From contig NZ_JYIX01000033.1 in the NCBI RefSeq assembly GCF_000956505.1, positions 62,001 to 126,000 on the forward strand: a DNA stretch of 64,000 nt. Reading direction: 5' to 3'. The notes below the pieces were generated by a model. The model was given only the letters and a program-made list of their open reading frames with translations, was not told the origin of the DNA and searched no databases. Positions within the stretch are counted from its first letter, which is position 1. The number at the start of each line of letters is the position of its first letter. Shown here piece after piece: positions 42,683 to 51,648 of this stretch. Position numbers and translations under genes: made by a program. Source of the stretch: Microbacterium azadirachtae (GTDB lineage: Bacteria > Actinomycetota > Actinomycetes > Actinomycetales > Microbacteriaceae).

Positions 42683-42896
42683 AGCCGTCGCCCTCGACGT
42701 CCGCATCGACGAGGAGATCCATGTGCGCCTTCTCGACGGCCGCACGGTCAGCGCACCACTGTCCTGGTTCCCACGCCTCGCTGCGGCGACCCCGGCGCAA
42801 CGCGCCGACTGGCGTCTGATCGGGCGCGGCGAAGGGATCCACTGGCCTCAGCTCGATGAGGACCTCTCGGTCGCCGGGCTGCTCGCCGGGCGCTGA
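42663..42896 (+). CDS. DUF2442 family protein
   Basis: 77 residues. The pattern EIHVRLLDGRTVSAPLSWFP, then ATPAQRADWRLIGRGEGIHW and PQLDEDLSVAGLLAG is diagnostic of DUF2442. The start ATG lies inside the end of the DUF4160 gene, so translation is coupled. Some DUF2442 proteins carry a DNA-binding extension; this one is the short form. Likely partner of DUF4160 in a small two-gene module. Confidence 0.85.
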   Translation: MSTSTHEAVALDVRIDEEIHVRLLDGRTVSAPLSWFPRLAAATPAQRADWRLIGRGEGIHWPQLDEDLSVAGLLAGR

Positions 42897-42940
42897 AGTC
42901 GGAGCTGCCCGCGTCCCGGTCCCTGCACGGGGACTCCTTC

Positions 42941-43029
42941 CGTCGGCGCCCCCTCTGAGCATCGACACCCCCTCGTATGGACGTCCATACGAGGGGGTGT
43001 CGATACTGCGAGGGGGCGTCGACGTTCGC
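42941..43029 (+). repeat. Family D palindromic repeat, right copy
   Basis: 89 bp, same orientation and 88/89 identical to 42239-42327. Here the central palindrome is perfect over 44 bp (centre 42982/42983), with the same outer CGCCCCCTC/GAGGGGGCG arms. Lies between the converging DUF2442 and purD genes. Confidence 0.92.
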
Positions 43030-43080
43030 AGGCGCGGCCGCAAGCCAAGCCAAGCCGCGGGGTGGCGCTCCCGGGCCGAT

Positions 43081-44358
43081 TTACTGCGCGACGCGCGCGG
43101 CGATGTCGGTGCGGTGGTGTGCGCCGTCGAGGCGGATCCGGCCGAGCGCCTCGTAAGCCCGGGCGCGGGCGTCGGCGAAGTCGGATCCGGTCGCGACCAC
43201 GTTCAGCACGCGGCCGCCGGTCGCGATGAGGTTGCCGCCGGGAGCGTCGGGCCCCGCGGTCGCCGCGTGCACGACGCTGACGCCGTCGACGGCCGCGGCC
43301 TCGGCCAGGCCCTCGATCGGGCGGCCGGTCTGCGGCGCCTCGGGGTAGCCCTCGCTCGCGAGCACCACGGTGATCGCGACGTCGTCGCGGAACTCCGGCT
43401 GCGGCTGGTCCTCGAGCGTGCCCGTGGCGGCCGCGAGCAGCAGTTGCGACAGCGGCGTGCGCAGGCGCGGCAGCACCACCTGGGTCTCCGGGTCGCCGAA
43501 GCGCGCGTTGAACTCGATCACGCGCACGCCGTTCGGCGTGAGGATGAGGCCGGCGTAGAGCAGGCCGATGAACGGCGTGCCCTCGGCGTCCAGCTGCTTC
43601 ACGACGGGGAGGGCGACGGTGCGGGTGACTTCCTCGACGAAAGCCGCCTCGCTGCCGAACTGTTCGTCGAGCCACGGCAGGGGCGAGTAGGCGCCCATGC
43701 CGCCGGTGTTCGGCCCCTCGTCGCCGTCGAAGGCCCGCTTGAAGTCCTGCGCGGGGCTCAGCGCACGGACGGTGTCGCCGTCGCTGAGGAAGAACAGCGA
43801 GACCTCAGGCCCGGTGAGGAACTCCTCGATGAGCACGGGGCCGTGCGGAAGGTAGTGCTCGGCGTGGGCGAGCGCGGCGGCGCGGTCGGGGGTGACGATG
43901 ACGCCCTTGCCTGCGGCGAGTCCGTCGGCCTTGACCACGTACGGGGCGCCGAGCTCGTCGAACGCGGCCTCGACCTCGGCAGCGGTCGCCGCGCGCACGG
44001 CGCGGCCGGTCGGCACCGAGGCCGCCTCCATGATCCGCTTCGCGAACGCCTTGGATCCCTCCAGCTGCGCCGCGGCGCGGCCGGGTCCGAAGACCGGGAT
44101 CCCGTGCGCGCGCACTACATCGGCGACGCCCGCGACGAGCGGCGCCTCCGGGCCGATGACGACCAGGTCCACGCCGTGCTCGTCGGCGAACGCGCGGACG
44201 GCCGCGCCGTCCATCGGATCCACCTCGACCAGCGTCGCGTCCTGCGCGATCCCGGCGTTGCCGGGGGCGCAGAGGATCTCGTGCCCCTTCCGCTCGGCGC
44301 GCAGGGCGAGGATGATCGCGTGCTCACGGGCACCGGAACCGAGGACGAGGATCTTCAC
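43081..44358 (-). CDS. purD: Phosphoribosylamine-glycine ligase
   Basis: 425 residues. An ATP-grasp enzyme making GAR from phosphoribosylamine and glycine. N-terminal VLGSGAREHAI (5-15), APGNAGIAQDA, ATP-binding PYVVKADGLAAGKGVIV near 138-154, SPAQDFKRAFDGDEGPNTGGMGAY in the middle, and EFNARFGDPETQ near 288. GTG 44358 lies 6 bases after TAGGCT, a leaderless promoter. Confidence 0.97.
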   Translation of the reverse strand: MKILVLGSGAREHAIILALRAERKGHEILCAPGNAGIAQDATLVEVDPMDGAAVRAFADEHGVDLVVIGPEAPLVAGVADVVRAHGIPVFGPGRAAAQLEGSKAFAKRIMEAASVPTGRAVRAATAAEVEAAFDELGAPYVVKADGLAAGKGVIVTPDRAAALAHAEHYLPHGPVLIEEFLTGPEVSLFFLSDGDTVRALSPAQDFKRAFDGDEGPNTGGMGAYSPLPWLDEQFGSEAAFVEEVTRTVALPVVKQLDAEGTPFIGLLYAGLILTPNGVRVIEFNARFGDPETQVVLPRLRTPLSQLLLAAATGTLEDQPQPEFRDDVAITVVLASEGYPEAPQTGRPIEGLAEAAAVDGVSVVHAATAGPDAPGGNLIATGGRVLNVVATGSDFADARARAYEALGRIRLDGAHHRTDIAARVAQ

Positions 44359-44364
44359 CCCGTC

Positions 44365-44370
44365 AGCCTA
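44365..44370 (-). promoter_or_regulatory. -10 box of leaderless purD promoter
   Basis: TAGGCT on the minus strand, 6 bases before the GTG at 44358. Confidence 0.55.
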
Positions 44371-44415
44371 CCGAGCGGGCGCTCGTCGATGACGGTCGTG
44401 ACGTGGTGGGGACCG

Positions 44416-45114
44416 TCACACCTCGAGGCGGATGGGGCGCTCGTCGGCGCGGTCCCAGGGGAGGGTCCAGCCGGCGGCCTCGAAGACGCCGTCGAGCACC
44501 ATCGCCGTGAAGCCCCACACGATCGTGCCGTCGACGTCGAAGGCGGGGCCGCGGAAGGTCTGCCCCATCCGGGTGAGCGTCGAGGTGAACCGGGTCGCCG
44601 GATCCAGCAGTGTCGCGACAGGCACGCGGAACACCTGCACGGTCTCGGCGTGATCCACCGCGACCACCCGCGAGGGTTCGCGCCACCAGCCCAGCACCGG
44701 GGTGACGAGATGGTTGCTGGCGGCGAGGGGGATCTCCGGAAGCGTCGCGAGGATCTCGACGCCGGCCGGATCCAGCCCGGTCTCCTCCTGCGCCTCGCGG
44801 AGGGCCGTCGCGGCGGGATCCGGATCCTCATCCTCCCGGCGTCCGCCCGGGAACGAGACCTGCCCCGGATGCGAGGAGAGCGTCGCGGCACGGCGCTGCA
44901 GCAGCACGTCGAGATCGGCGGGCACCGTGACCGCAGCCGCGTCCGACGGCTCGTCATCGAGGCGGCCGAACAGGATCAGCACCGACGCCGCGTGCGCATC
45001 GTCGTCGACCCCGGGGAAGCGGCCGAGGCCGAGCGCGCCCTTCGTCGCCGCCGCGAGCAGGTCGGAGCGCGCCCCGGCGGTGTCCGTGGCGGGTGTCTCG
45101 GCGGAGGAAGTCAT
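44416..45114 (-). CDS. Nudix hydrolase, CoA pyrophosphatase-like
   Basis: 232 residues. The Nudix box spans GGRREDEDPDPAATALREAQ followed by EETGLD (about 90-115). The preceding LLQRRAATLSSHPGQVSFPG is the UPF0035 signature of CoA diphosphatases, so it probably cleaves CoA to phosphopantetheine and 3',5'-ADP. Start at ATG 45114, 7 bases from TAGGCT. Divergent from the sterol-carrier-like gene. Confidence 0.9.
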   Translation of the reverse strand: MTSSAETPATDTAGARSDLLAAATKGALGLGRFPGVDDDAHAASVLILFGRLDDEPSDAAAVTVPADLDVLLQRRAATLSSHPGQVSFPGGRREDEDPDPAATALREAQEETGLDPAGVEILATLPEIPLAASNHLVTPVLGWWREPSRVVAVDHAETVQVFRVPVATLLDPATRFTSTLTRMGQTFRGPAFDVDGTIVWGFTAMVLDGVFEAAGWTLPWDRADERPIRLEV

Positions 45115-45121
45115 CGTGCCG

Positions 45122-45127
45122 AGCCTA
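45122..45127 (-). promoter_or_regulatory. -10 box of leaderless Nudix gene promoter
   Basis: TAGGCT on the minus strand, 7 bases before ATG 45114; the opposite -10 for the next gene is 14 bp away. Confidence 0.5.
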
Positions 45128-45140
45128 TGCCCGTGGTGCC

Positions 45141-45146
45141 TAGCAT
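45141..45146 (+). promoter_or_regulatory. -10 box of a leaderless promoter
   Basis: TAGCAT ends 6 bases before ATG 45153. The 38-bp gap therefore holds two leaderless promoters back to back. Confidence 0.5.
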
Positions 45147-45152
45147 GGACCT

Positions 45153-45521
45153 ATGGCGAGCAGGATCGACACGGCGGCAGGGCGCGCGGCGCTCGACGCC
45201 GCCCGTGCGGCGCTCGCCGCCGGCGGGAAGCCCGCTCGCACCGACTACGCCACGGCCGTGCGCTATCTGCTGCAGCTGCTCGACGAGAAGGCGCCGGGCA
45301 ACAGCGTCGAGGTGCGCGTGCCGCCGTTCGGCGCCGTGCAGGTGGTGCAGGGTCCGCGGCACACCCGCGGCACCCCGCCGAACGTCGTCGAGCTGGATCC
45401 GGCCACGTGGATCGCGGTCGCGACCGGATCCGAGACCTGGGCGTCGGCGCTCGATGCGGGTCGGATCCACGCCTCCGGCACCCGTGCGGATCTCACCGAG
45501 CTGCTGCCGTTGCGCCCGTGA
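45153..45521 (+). CDS. Sterol carrier family protein
   Basis: 122 residues, soluble. An N-terminal helical segment (YATAVRYLLQLLDEKAPGNS) is followed by a compact beta region (VEVRVPPFGAVQVVQGPRHT, then NVVELDPATWIAVATGSETW) ending in a short helix. This is the actinobacterial SCP-like protein usually found close to purF/purM. Function unknown; lipid binding is only suggested by the fold name. ATG fixed by the leaderless promoter. Confidence 0.85.
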   Translation: MASRIDTAAGRAALDAARAALAAGGKPARTDYATAVRYLLQLLDEKAPGNSVEVRVPPFGAVQVVQGPRHTRGTPPNVVELDPATWIAVATGSETWASALDAGRIHASGTRADLTELLPLRP

Positions 45522-45582
45522 TCGCGCGGCGAGGTCGCTCTCGCGCGGAGCACTCCACAGGTGCGCGTGGGACAATGGAGGC

Positions 45583-45900
45583 ATGAGCACGCCGCAGCCG
45601 GACCGCACGCCCGAGATCGTCGAGGCGCGCGTCCGTCGTGCGCCGCGCTGGGGCGTCTTCCTCGGCATCGGCGTGGGGGTGGGCGTGGTCCTCGCGTTCG
45701 TGCTGACCGTGTCCGGCAACTTCGACGCGTCGGAGGCGACGCAGGTCGCCTACCCGTTCGGGCAGGTGTTCGGCTTCCTGCTGCTGTGGACGGTTCCCGT
45801 CGGCATCGCCCTGCTCGGCGTCCTCGCGCTCATCCTCGAGCGCGCCGCCCGTCGCAGCGAGCGCGTGGTGCGCGTCGACCGCGAGACCGTCGCGGAGTAA
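45583..45900 (+). CDS. Small two-helix membrane protein
   Basis: 105 residues with helices WGVFLGIGVGVGVVLAFVLT (24-43) and FGFLLLWTVPVGIALLGVLA (about 63-85) and a basic tail. ATG 45583 follows GGAGG. Similar small proteins lie between the sterol carrier and purM genes of related actinobacteria; no function known. Confidence 0.75.
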   Translation: MSTPQPDRTPEIVEARVRRAPRWGVFLGIGVGVGVVLAFVLTVSGNFDASEATQVAYPFGQVFGFLLLWTVPVGIALLGVLALILERAARRSERVVRVDRETVAE

Positions 45901-45952
45901 CCCGCCGGGGCCCGACTGCGCCCTGGTGCCGAAGACCGGATCCCGGCCGGGT

Positions 45953-46048
45953 CGTTTTGGGGCGCACCTCCACGTTTTGGGGCGCGCCAGACCCCGTTTG
46001 GCGGCGCCAGTGCGCCCCAAACCGTCAGATCACGCCCCAAACCGGCGC
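45953..46048 (+). repeat. Family B palindromic repeat, intergenic copy
   Basis: TTTTGGGGCGCAC, TTTTGGGGCGCGCC, GTGCGCCCCAAAC and ACGCCCCAAACC words form nested inverted repeats like those at 22445-22538 and 22616-22709. Located between converging genes. Confidence 0.85.
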
Positions 46049-46088
46049 TAGATCCCCCACGAGGCTGCTCACACTCGAACGGCTCCGC

Positions 46089-46688
46089 TCACGCCACTTC
46101 GGCGATGACGGGGCGGATCGCGCTGTCGAAGTCCACGGGGTCGTGCCGGAGGCTGTCGGTCACGGCGATGCTGAACGCCCCGATGCGCCAGATCCCGCGC
46201 TGCGCGAGCGGCAGAACGTGCACGTTGAGTTCGAAGGAGTGCGCGCGGCGTCCGGTGTCGCGCTCGAACTCTGCGAGTGCGGCGGCGTAGGCGCGGTACG
46301 GATCGCCCGTGCCGGAGACGGAGCGCGAGTAACGCTGCTGAGCCTCGTTCGCGTAGCGCACCACCTCGGAGGCGAGCGGCGCGATCGCCGCGCGCAGCCG
46401 TTCCGCCCCCACGGCCGGGAGCGCGACGATCGTGTCGAAACCGTCGATGAGTTCGAGCGGGGATCGGGACGGATGCGTCTCCGGCTCCACGGTCATGTCC
46501 CAGTACGCCCGCCACTGCCGCTCGAGCGCGTCGTCCACCCCGCCGTCGTCGAAGGCGCGCAGCGGGTGGTCCCTCAACGTGGGCAGCTCCGCCGGGATCC
46601 GGATCCCCAGTCGCTGGCGCAGCGCGAGCGCGATGAGCACCGGGATCCCGGCCTCCTCGCGCACCAGCCACTGCGGCTTGTCGACCAT
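46089..46688 (-). CDS. Conserved actinobacterial hypothetical protein
   Basis: 199 residues, soluble, mostly helical. Begins KPQWLVREEAGIPVLIALAL and contains ERQWRAYWDMTVEPE, ELIDGFDTIVALPAVG and an aromatic ERDTGRRAHSFELNVHVLPL stretch. I recognise it as a conserved neighbour of purM in Microbacteriaceae, without a defined domain. ATG 46688 is 6 bases from TACGAT, a leaderless promoter. Function unassigned. Confidence 0.75.
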   Translation of the reverse strand: MVDKPQWLVREEAGIPVLIALALRQRLGIRIPAELPTLRDHPLRAFDDGGVDDALERQWRAYWDMTVEPETHPSRSPLELIDGFDTIVALPAVGAERLRAAIAPLASEVVRYANEAQQRYSRSVSGTGDPYRAYAAALAEFERDTGRRAHSFELNVHVLPLAQRGIWRIGAFSIAVTDSLRHDPVDFDSAIRPVIAEVA

Positions 46689-46694
46689 GCGCCC

Positions 46695-46700
46695 ATCGTA
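46695..46700 (-). promoter_or_regulatory. -10 box of a leaderless promoter
   Basis: TACGAT on the minus strand, 6 bases before ATG 46688. Confidence 0.5.
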
Positions 46701-46816
46701 CGGATTTCCGGGCCGCGCGGGGCCTGTTTGCGGGTCACGATCGCGGACGCGGATCCCGGGCGCGGCTCTGCCTCCTCGAGCCCGGGCCGGCGGGCGACCG
46801 CACAGCCGCCCGCCGG

Positions 46817-46822
46817 TAGGAT
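46817..46822 (+). promoter_or_regulatory. -10 box of leaderless purM promoter
   Basis: TAGGAT ends 6 bases before the purM GTG at 46829. Confidence 0.6.
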
Positions 46823-46828
46823 TGTCGG

Positions 46829-47944
46829 GTGTCCTCCCGCACCTATGCTGAGGCCGGCGTCGATACGGCAGCCGGCGATCGAGCCGTCGAACTCATGAAG
46901 TCCGCCGTCCGTGCCACGCACGGACCAGAGGTTCTCGGCGGGGTCGGCGGATTCGCCGGTCTCTTCGACGCCTCCGCCCTGCTCGGCTATCGCCGACCGC
47001 TGCTCGCGTCGAGCACCGACGGCGTCGGCACCAAGGTCGCGATCGCGCAGGCGATCGACAAGCACGACACGATCGGGCACGACCTGGTCGGCATGGTCGT
47101 GGACGACATCGTCGTGGTCGGCGCGAAGCCGCTGTTCATGACGGACTACATCGCCTGCGGCAAGGTCTTCCCCGAGCGGATCGCCGACATCGTGCGCGGC
47201 ATCGCCGAGGCCTGCGAGCTCACCGGCACCGCCCTCGTCGGCGGTGAGACGGCCGAGCACCCTGGGCTGCTGGGCGTCGACGACTACGACGTCGCGGGCG
47301 CCGCGACCGGAATCGTCGAGGCGGACCGGATCCTCGGATCCGAGCGCGTGCAGGACGGCGACGTCGTCCTCGCCCTCGCCTCGAGCGGCCTGCACTCGAA
47401 CGGCTACTCGCTCGTGCGGCACATCCTCGCGAAGGCCGGGATCGGCTACGGCGACCGTGCCGTCGACCTGGGCGCCACGTGGGGCGAGGCCCTGCTGACC
47501 CCCACCCGCCTCTACACGACGCCGCTGCTCGGCATCGCCGAGAAGTTCGACAGCGCCGTGCACTCCCTCAGCCACGTCACCGGCGGCGGCATCGCGGCCA
47601 ACCTCGCGCGCGTCCTGCCGCTGGGGTCCTGGGCCGAGGTCGACCGCTCCACGTGGTCGCCCGCTCCGGTGTTCCGTGTGCTGAGCGACCTGGCCGGCTC
47701 GACGCTGGAGTCCAGCGAGGGCACCTGGAACCTCGGCATCGGCTTCCTCGCGGTCGTCGACGCCTCCTCCGCCACCGCGATCGCCGAGGCGCTCACGGCC
47801 GGCGGCATCGACACCTGGCAGGTCGGGACGGTGCGGCTCGACGCCGTGGCTGCGCGCCCGGCCGGCGATTTCGAACAGGGCGCCAAGGGCGTCGACGGCG
47901 GTGCAGTGCGCCTGGTCGGCGCCTACGCGGACGGAGCGAACTGA
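46829..47944 (+). CDS. purM: Phosphoribosylformylglycinamidine cyclo-ligase
   Basis: 371 residues. It makes AIR from FGAM with ATP. YAEAGVDTAAGDRAVELMKS at the N-terminus, LLASSTDGVGTKVAIAQAID near 58-77, TGTALVGGETAEHPG near 132-146 and HVTGGGIAANLARVLP near 250-265 are signatures. The GTG start is set by the leaderless promoter. purF follows 5 bp later, so the two form an operon. Confidence 0.97.
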   Translation: MSSRTYAEAGVDTAAGDRAVELMKSAVRATHGPEVLGGVGGFAGLFDASALLGYRRPLLASSTDGVGTKVAIAQAIDKHDTIGHDLVGMVVDDIVVVGAKPLFMTDYIACGKVFPERIADIVRGIAEACELTGTALVGGETAEHPGLLGVDDYDVAGAATGIVEADRILGSERVQDGDVVLALASSGLHSNGYSLVRHILAKAGIGYGDRAVDLGATWGEALLTPTRLYTTPLLGIAEKFDSAVHSLSHVTGGGIAANLARVLPLGSWAEVDRSTWSPAPVFRVLSDLAGSTLESSEGTWNLGIGFLAVVDASSATAIAEALTAGGIDTWQVGTVRLDAVAARPAGDFEQGAKGVDGGAVRLVGAYADGAN

Positions 47945-47949
47945 CACCC

Positions 47950-49407
47950 ATGTGCGGCATCGTCGGAATGGTCGGGCACAGCCCGGTCAACCAGGACATC
48001 TACGACGCGCTCCTCCTGCTGCAGCACCGCGGGCAGGACGCGACCGGCATCGCGACGGCGGAGCCCAGCGGCGTCATGCACATGGCCAAGGCGGAAGGCA
48101 TGGTGCGCGAGGCGTTCCGCACGCGCGACATGCGTTCGCTGCTCGGCAACGTCGGCCTCGGCCACGTCCGCTACGCCACGAAGGGCACCGCCTCGAGCGA
48201 GGAGGAGGCCCAGCCGTTCTACGTGAACGCGCCCTACGGCATCGTTCTCATCCACAACGGCAACCTCACCAACACGCGTGAGCTCACCGCCGACATGGCG
48301 CACCGCGACCGCCGTCACCTGAACTCCTCGAGCGACACCGAGCTGCTGCTGAACGTGCTCGCGCACGAGCTGCAGACCACGACCTCGACCGTCGACCTCG
48401 ACTCCGAGCGCATCTTCGAGGCCGTCGCGCGCACGCACGAGCGGATCGAGGGCGCTTACGCCGTCATCGCGATCCTCGCCGGCTACGGGCTGCTGGCCTT
48501 CCGGGATCCGTTCGGGATCCGCCCGCTGATCCTCGGCAAGCGCATCAGGGCCGGCAGGGAGGAGTGGGTCGTCGCGAGCGAGTCGCTCGTGCTCGAGAAC
48601 GGCGACTACGAAGTCGTCCGCGAGGTCGAGCCCGGTGAGGCCGTCTTCATCACGAACGAGGGCACGCTGTTCTCCAAGCAGTGCGCGAAGGCTCCGGTCC
48701 TCGCTCCCTGCGCGTTCGAGTACGTGTACCTGGCCCGCCCCGACTCGGTCATGAACGGCATCTCGGTCTACGAGTCCCGCCTGCGCATGGGCGACCGCCT
48801 CGCCGACACGATCGCGAAGCACGTGCCGCTCGACGAGATCGACGTGGTCATGCCGATCCCCGACTCCTCGCGCCCCGCCGCGATGGAGGTCGCCCGCAAG
48901 CTCGGCATCGAGTACCGCGAGGGCTTCTACAAGAACCGCTACGTGGGCCGGACCTTCATCATGCCCGGCCAGGCGGTGCGCAAGAAGAGCGTGCGGCAGA
49001 AGCTGAACGCGATGTCGACCGAGTTCAAGGGCAAGAACGTGCTGCTCATCGACGACTCGATCGTGCGCGGCACCACCTCGAAACAGATCATCCAGATGGC
49101 GCGCGACGCCGGTGCGAAGTCCGTGATCTTCGCCTCCGCGGCTCCGCCGATCCGTCACCCTCACGTGTACGGCATCAACATGCCGTCGAAGCACGAGCTC
49201 ATCGCGCACGGCCGCACGATCCCCGAGATCGCCGAGGTGCTGGGCGCCGACCGTCTCGTGTACCAGGAGGTCGAGGACCTCAAGGCGGCGATCACCGAGG
49301 GATCCGAGCTCAGCGATCTCGACATGAGTCCGTTCGACGGCCGGTACGTCACCGGAACCGTCACGGAGGAGTATCTGGGCTGGCTCGAGGGGTCGCAGAC
49401 CTCGTGA
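47950..49407 (+). CDS. purF: Amidophosphoribosyltransferase
   Basis: 485 residues. First committed step of purine synthesis: PRPP plus glutamine to phosphoribosylamine. Class II glutaminase domain begins directly at the nucleophile Cys2 (MCGIVGMVG), without propeptide; the PRT domain carries NVLLIDDSIVRGTTSKQI near 359-376. YKNRYVGRTFIMPGQAVR is conserved. It overlaps the following MFS gene by 4 bp. Confidence 0.97.
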   Translation: MCGIVGMVGHSPVNQDIYDALLLLQHRGQDATGIATAEPSGVMHMAKAEGMVREAFRTRDMRSLLGNVGLGHVRYATKGTASSEEEAQPFYVNAPYGIVLIHNGNLTNTRELTADMAHRDRRHLNSSSDTELLLNVLAHELQTTTSTVDLDSERIFEAVARTHERIEGAYAVIAILAGYGLLAFRDPFGIRPLILGKRIRAGREEWVVASESLVLENGDYEVVREVEPGEAVFITNEGTLFSKQCAKAPVLAPCAFEYVYLARPDSVMNGISVYESRLRMGDRLADTIAKHVPLDEIDVVMPIPDSSRPAAMEVARKLGIEYREGFYKNRYVGRTFIMPGQAVRKKSVRQKLNAMSTEFKGKNVLLIDDSIVRGTTSKQIIQMARDAGAKSVIFASAAPPIRHPHVYGINMPSKHELIAHGRTIPEIAEVLGADRLVYQEVEDLKAAITEGSELSDLDMSPFDGRYVTGTVTEEYLGWLEGSQTS

Positions 49408-50750
49408 CGGCAGGCGGACTGCAGACCCGTCCGCTCTGGCAGGGGCGCACCCTGGCGGTGCTCGGGATCGTGCTGTGCGCGTTCTCGCTGCGCTCCGCGG
49501 TGGCCTCGCTGTCCCCGGTCGTCGACCTGATCGGGCGGGACTTCCCGCTCTCGCCCGCGATCATCGGCCTGATCGGCACGGCCCCGCCCGTGTGCTTCGC
49601 GCTGTTCGGCCTGCTGACGCCGCTCTTCGAGCGCCGGCTCGGCCTGGAGCGGGTCGCGGTCATCGCGCTGAGCGCGGTGACGCTCGGGCTCATCGCGCGC
49701 GGCGTCGCGGTGAACGCCGTGACGCTCGTGATCGCGACCGCGCTCGTCTTCGCGGGCGTCGGCATGGCGAACATCCTGATGCCGCCGCTGGTGAAGAAGT
49801 ACTTCGCCGACCGCATGGGCCTGATGATGACCGTCTACACGACCGTCATGGCCTTCTCGACCTTCCTCCCGCCGCTCGTCGCCGTGCCGATCGCGGAGAC
49901 CGCGGGATGGCGCACCTCGCTCTCGATGTGGGCCGTGTTCGCGCTCGCCGGCACGATCCCGTGGATCGTCATGCTCGTGCGCGAGCGGATCGGTGCACCG
50001 CAGGATACGACCGCCGCGGATCCGGATCCCGCGCCGGAGCAGGAGGAGAGGATCCGCGAGGGCCGCGACGTCTCGCTCGAGGATGCGGTCGCCGCCGCGA
50101 CGGGGCCGATCGTCGTGGCTCCCTCGAACGGTCGCATCTTCGCGCGGATGCCCAGGATCCCGCTGGCCTGGGCGCTCGCCGCGGTGTTCGCGACCTCCTC
50201 GACCATGGCGTACGCCTCGTTCGCGTGGCTGCCGACGATCCTCGTGCAGTACGAGGGCGTGAGTGCGCAGGCGGCAGGTCCGCTGCTGTCACTGTTCGCG
50301 TTCATCGGCCTGCCCGCATCGCTCGTCGTGCCGCTGCTCGTGGTGCGCTTCCGTGCCACGACGCCGCTCTACATCATCGGTGCGCTCGGCGGGCTGGTTG
50401 GCGCGCTCGGGCTGATCCTCTGGAACCGGCCCGAGATCGCGTGGCTCTGGGTCAGCCTGTTCGGACTGGTCGGCCTGTTGTTCCCCCTCGCGCTCGTGCT
50501 GATCAGCATCCGTGCACGCGAGTCGGAGACGGCCGTGGCACTGAGCGGGTTCGTGCAGAGCCTCGGCTACACGGTGGCCGCGGTCTTCCCGGTGCTGCTC
50601 GGAGTGCTGCACACCGCCACCGGCGGCTGGCAGGTTCCGCTGTGGGTGCTCGCGATCATGCTCGTGCTGTCGATCCCCGCCGGTGTGATCGTCGGGCGCC
50701 CGCGCACGGTCGAGGCCGACTGGGAGCGCCGGCACGGCCGACGCTGGTAG
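49404..50750 (+). CDS. MFS transporter, CynX/NimT type
   Basis: 448 residues with 12 predicted helices, split by a charged cytosolic loop near 195-245 (QEERIREGRDVSLEDAV). CAFSLRSAVASLSPVVDLIG near the N-terminus and GVGMANILMPPLVKKYF in helix 4-5 resemble the cyanate/nitroimidazole transporter group. The GTG overlaps the purF stop, so it is translationally coupled to purine synthesis; a nucleobase or related compound may be the substrate (inference from context only). Confidence 0.88.
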   Translation: MTAGGLQTRPLWQGRTLAVLGIVLCAFSLRSAVASLSPVVDLIGRDFPLSPAIIGLIGTAPPVCFALFGLLTPLFERRLGLERVAVIALSAVTLGLIARGVAVNAVTLVIATALVFAGVGMANILMPPLVKKYFADRMGLMMTVYTTVMAFSTFLPPLVAVPIAETAGWRTSLSMWAVFALAGTIPWIVMLVRERIGAPQDTTAADPDPAPEQEERIREGRDVSLEDAVAAATGPIVVAPSNGRIFARMPRIPLAWALAAVFATSSTMAYASFAWLPTILVQYEGVSAQAAGPLLSLFAFIGLPASLVVPLLVVRFRATTPLYIIGALGGLVGALGLILWNRPEIAWLWVSLFGLVGLLFPLALVLISIRARESETAVALSGFVQSLGYTVAAVFPVLLGVLHTATGGWQVPLWVLAIMLVLSIPAGVIVGRPRTVEADWERRHGRRW

Positions 50751-50802
50751 CCGACAGCCTCGATCGGGGTGTGCACGCCACCCGGCGCCGTGCGTTTGTC
50801 CT

Positions 50803-51648
50803 TCATGCGCCGAGCCGGACGAGGGCGATGCCCGCGGCGGCGGCGACGCTCGCGACGATCCGCCAGGCGCGCAGCGGCTCGCGGAAGAACACCCATCCGA
50901 TCACGCCCGCGACAAGCACGCTCGTCTCGCGGAGCGCCGAGACGACGGCAAGGGGCGCCACCGACTGCGCCCAGACCACGATCGTGTAGGCGACGAGCGA
51001 GACGACCCCGCCGGCGACGCCCCGGGGCGCGAGCGTCCGCACATCGTGGAGAAGCGCGCGACGATCCCGCGCGAGCACCAGGCATGCCAGCGGAATCGTG
51101 ACGCCCTGCAGCAGGAACAGCCACGCGGCGTAGGAGAGGGCGTGGCCCGAAAGCCGCACGCCGGCGCCGTCGATGACGCTGTATACCGTGACGGTCGCGC
51201 CTACGGCGAGGATCAGGCCCGTGGAGGCGAGATCACGCAGCGCGCCTTTCGTGACGGAGAGCGCGAACAAGGACCCCGTTACGATCGCCACTCCGGCCAG
51301 CTGCAGCGGCGTGAGCCGCTCGCCGAACAGGACGGCTGCGGCCGCGGTCACGCCCAGCACCGATGCTCCGCGGGCGAGCGGGTAGGCGCGGCCGAACTCC
51401 GTGCGGGCGTACGCGGCGGTCAGCAACAGGAGATAGAGGGTCTGTGCGAGGGCCGACGCCGTGAGGAACGGCCACGCCGCGGGATCGGGCACCGGCATCA
51501 GCAAGCACCCGATTCCGCCGGCGCACAGATACACGATCCCCATCAGGGTCGAAGATGCCAGCGGCGACGGAAGGGACTTCGCGATCGCGTTCCAGGTGCC
51601 GTGCAGGAGCGCCGACCCGAGGACGGCGAGGACGACCAGGGCGCTCAT
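50803..51648 (-). CDS. EamA/DMT family transporter
   Basis: 281 residues with ten predicted helices in two five-helix halves. LGSALLHGTWNAIAKSLPS at the N-terminus and the repeated EamA patterns (VTAAAAVLFGERLTPLQLAG, then VAGVIGWVFFREPLRAWRIV) are typical. ATG 51648 overlaps the stop of the phosphoesterase gene (ATGA). Last gene of a three-gene operon with DUF5054; the substrate could be a metabolite of that glycan pathway. Confidence 0.9.
   Translation of the reverse strand: MSALVVLAVLGSALLHGTWNAIAKSLPSPLASSTLMGIVYLCAGGIGCLLMPVPDPAAWPFLTASALAQTLYLLLLTAAYARTEFGRAYPLARGASVLGVTAAAAVLFGERLTPLQLAGVAIVTGSLFALSVTKGALRDLASTGLILAVGATVTVYSVIDGAGVRLSGHALSYAAWLFLLQGVTIPLACLVLARDRRALLHDVRTLAPRGVAGGVVSLVAYTIVVWAQSVAPLAVVSALRETSVLVAGVIGWVFFREPLRAWRIVASVAAAAGIALVRLGA

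Noticed and set aside
42856..45900. A continuous 1014-codon frame on the plus strand over purD and the Nudix gene
   Set aside because: Only the last 105 codons (45583-45900) look like a protein, with two membrane helices and a Shine-Dalgarno site; the rest is antisense to purD and the Nudix gene.
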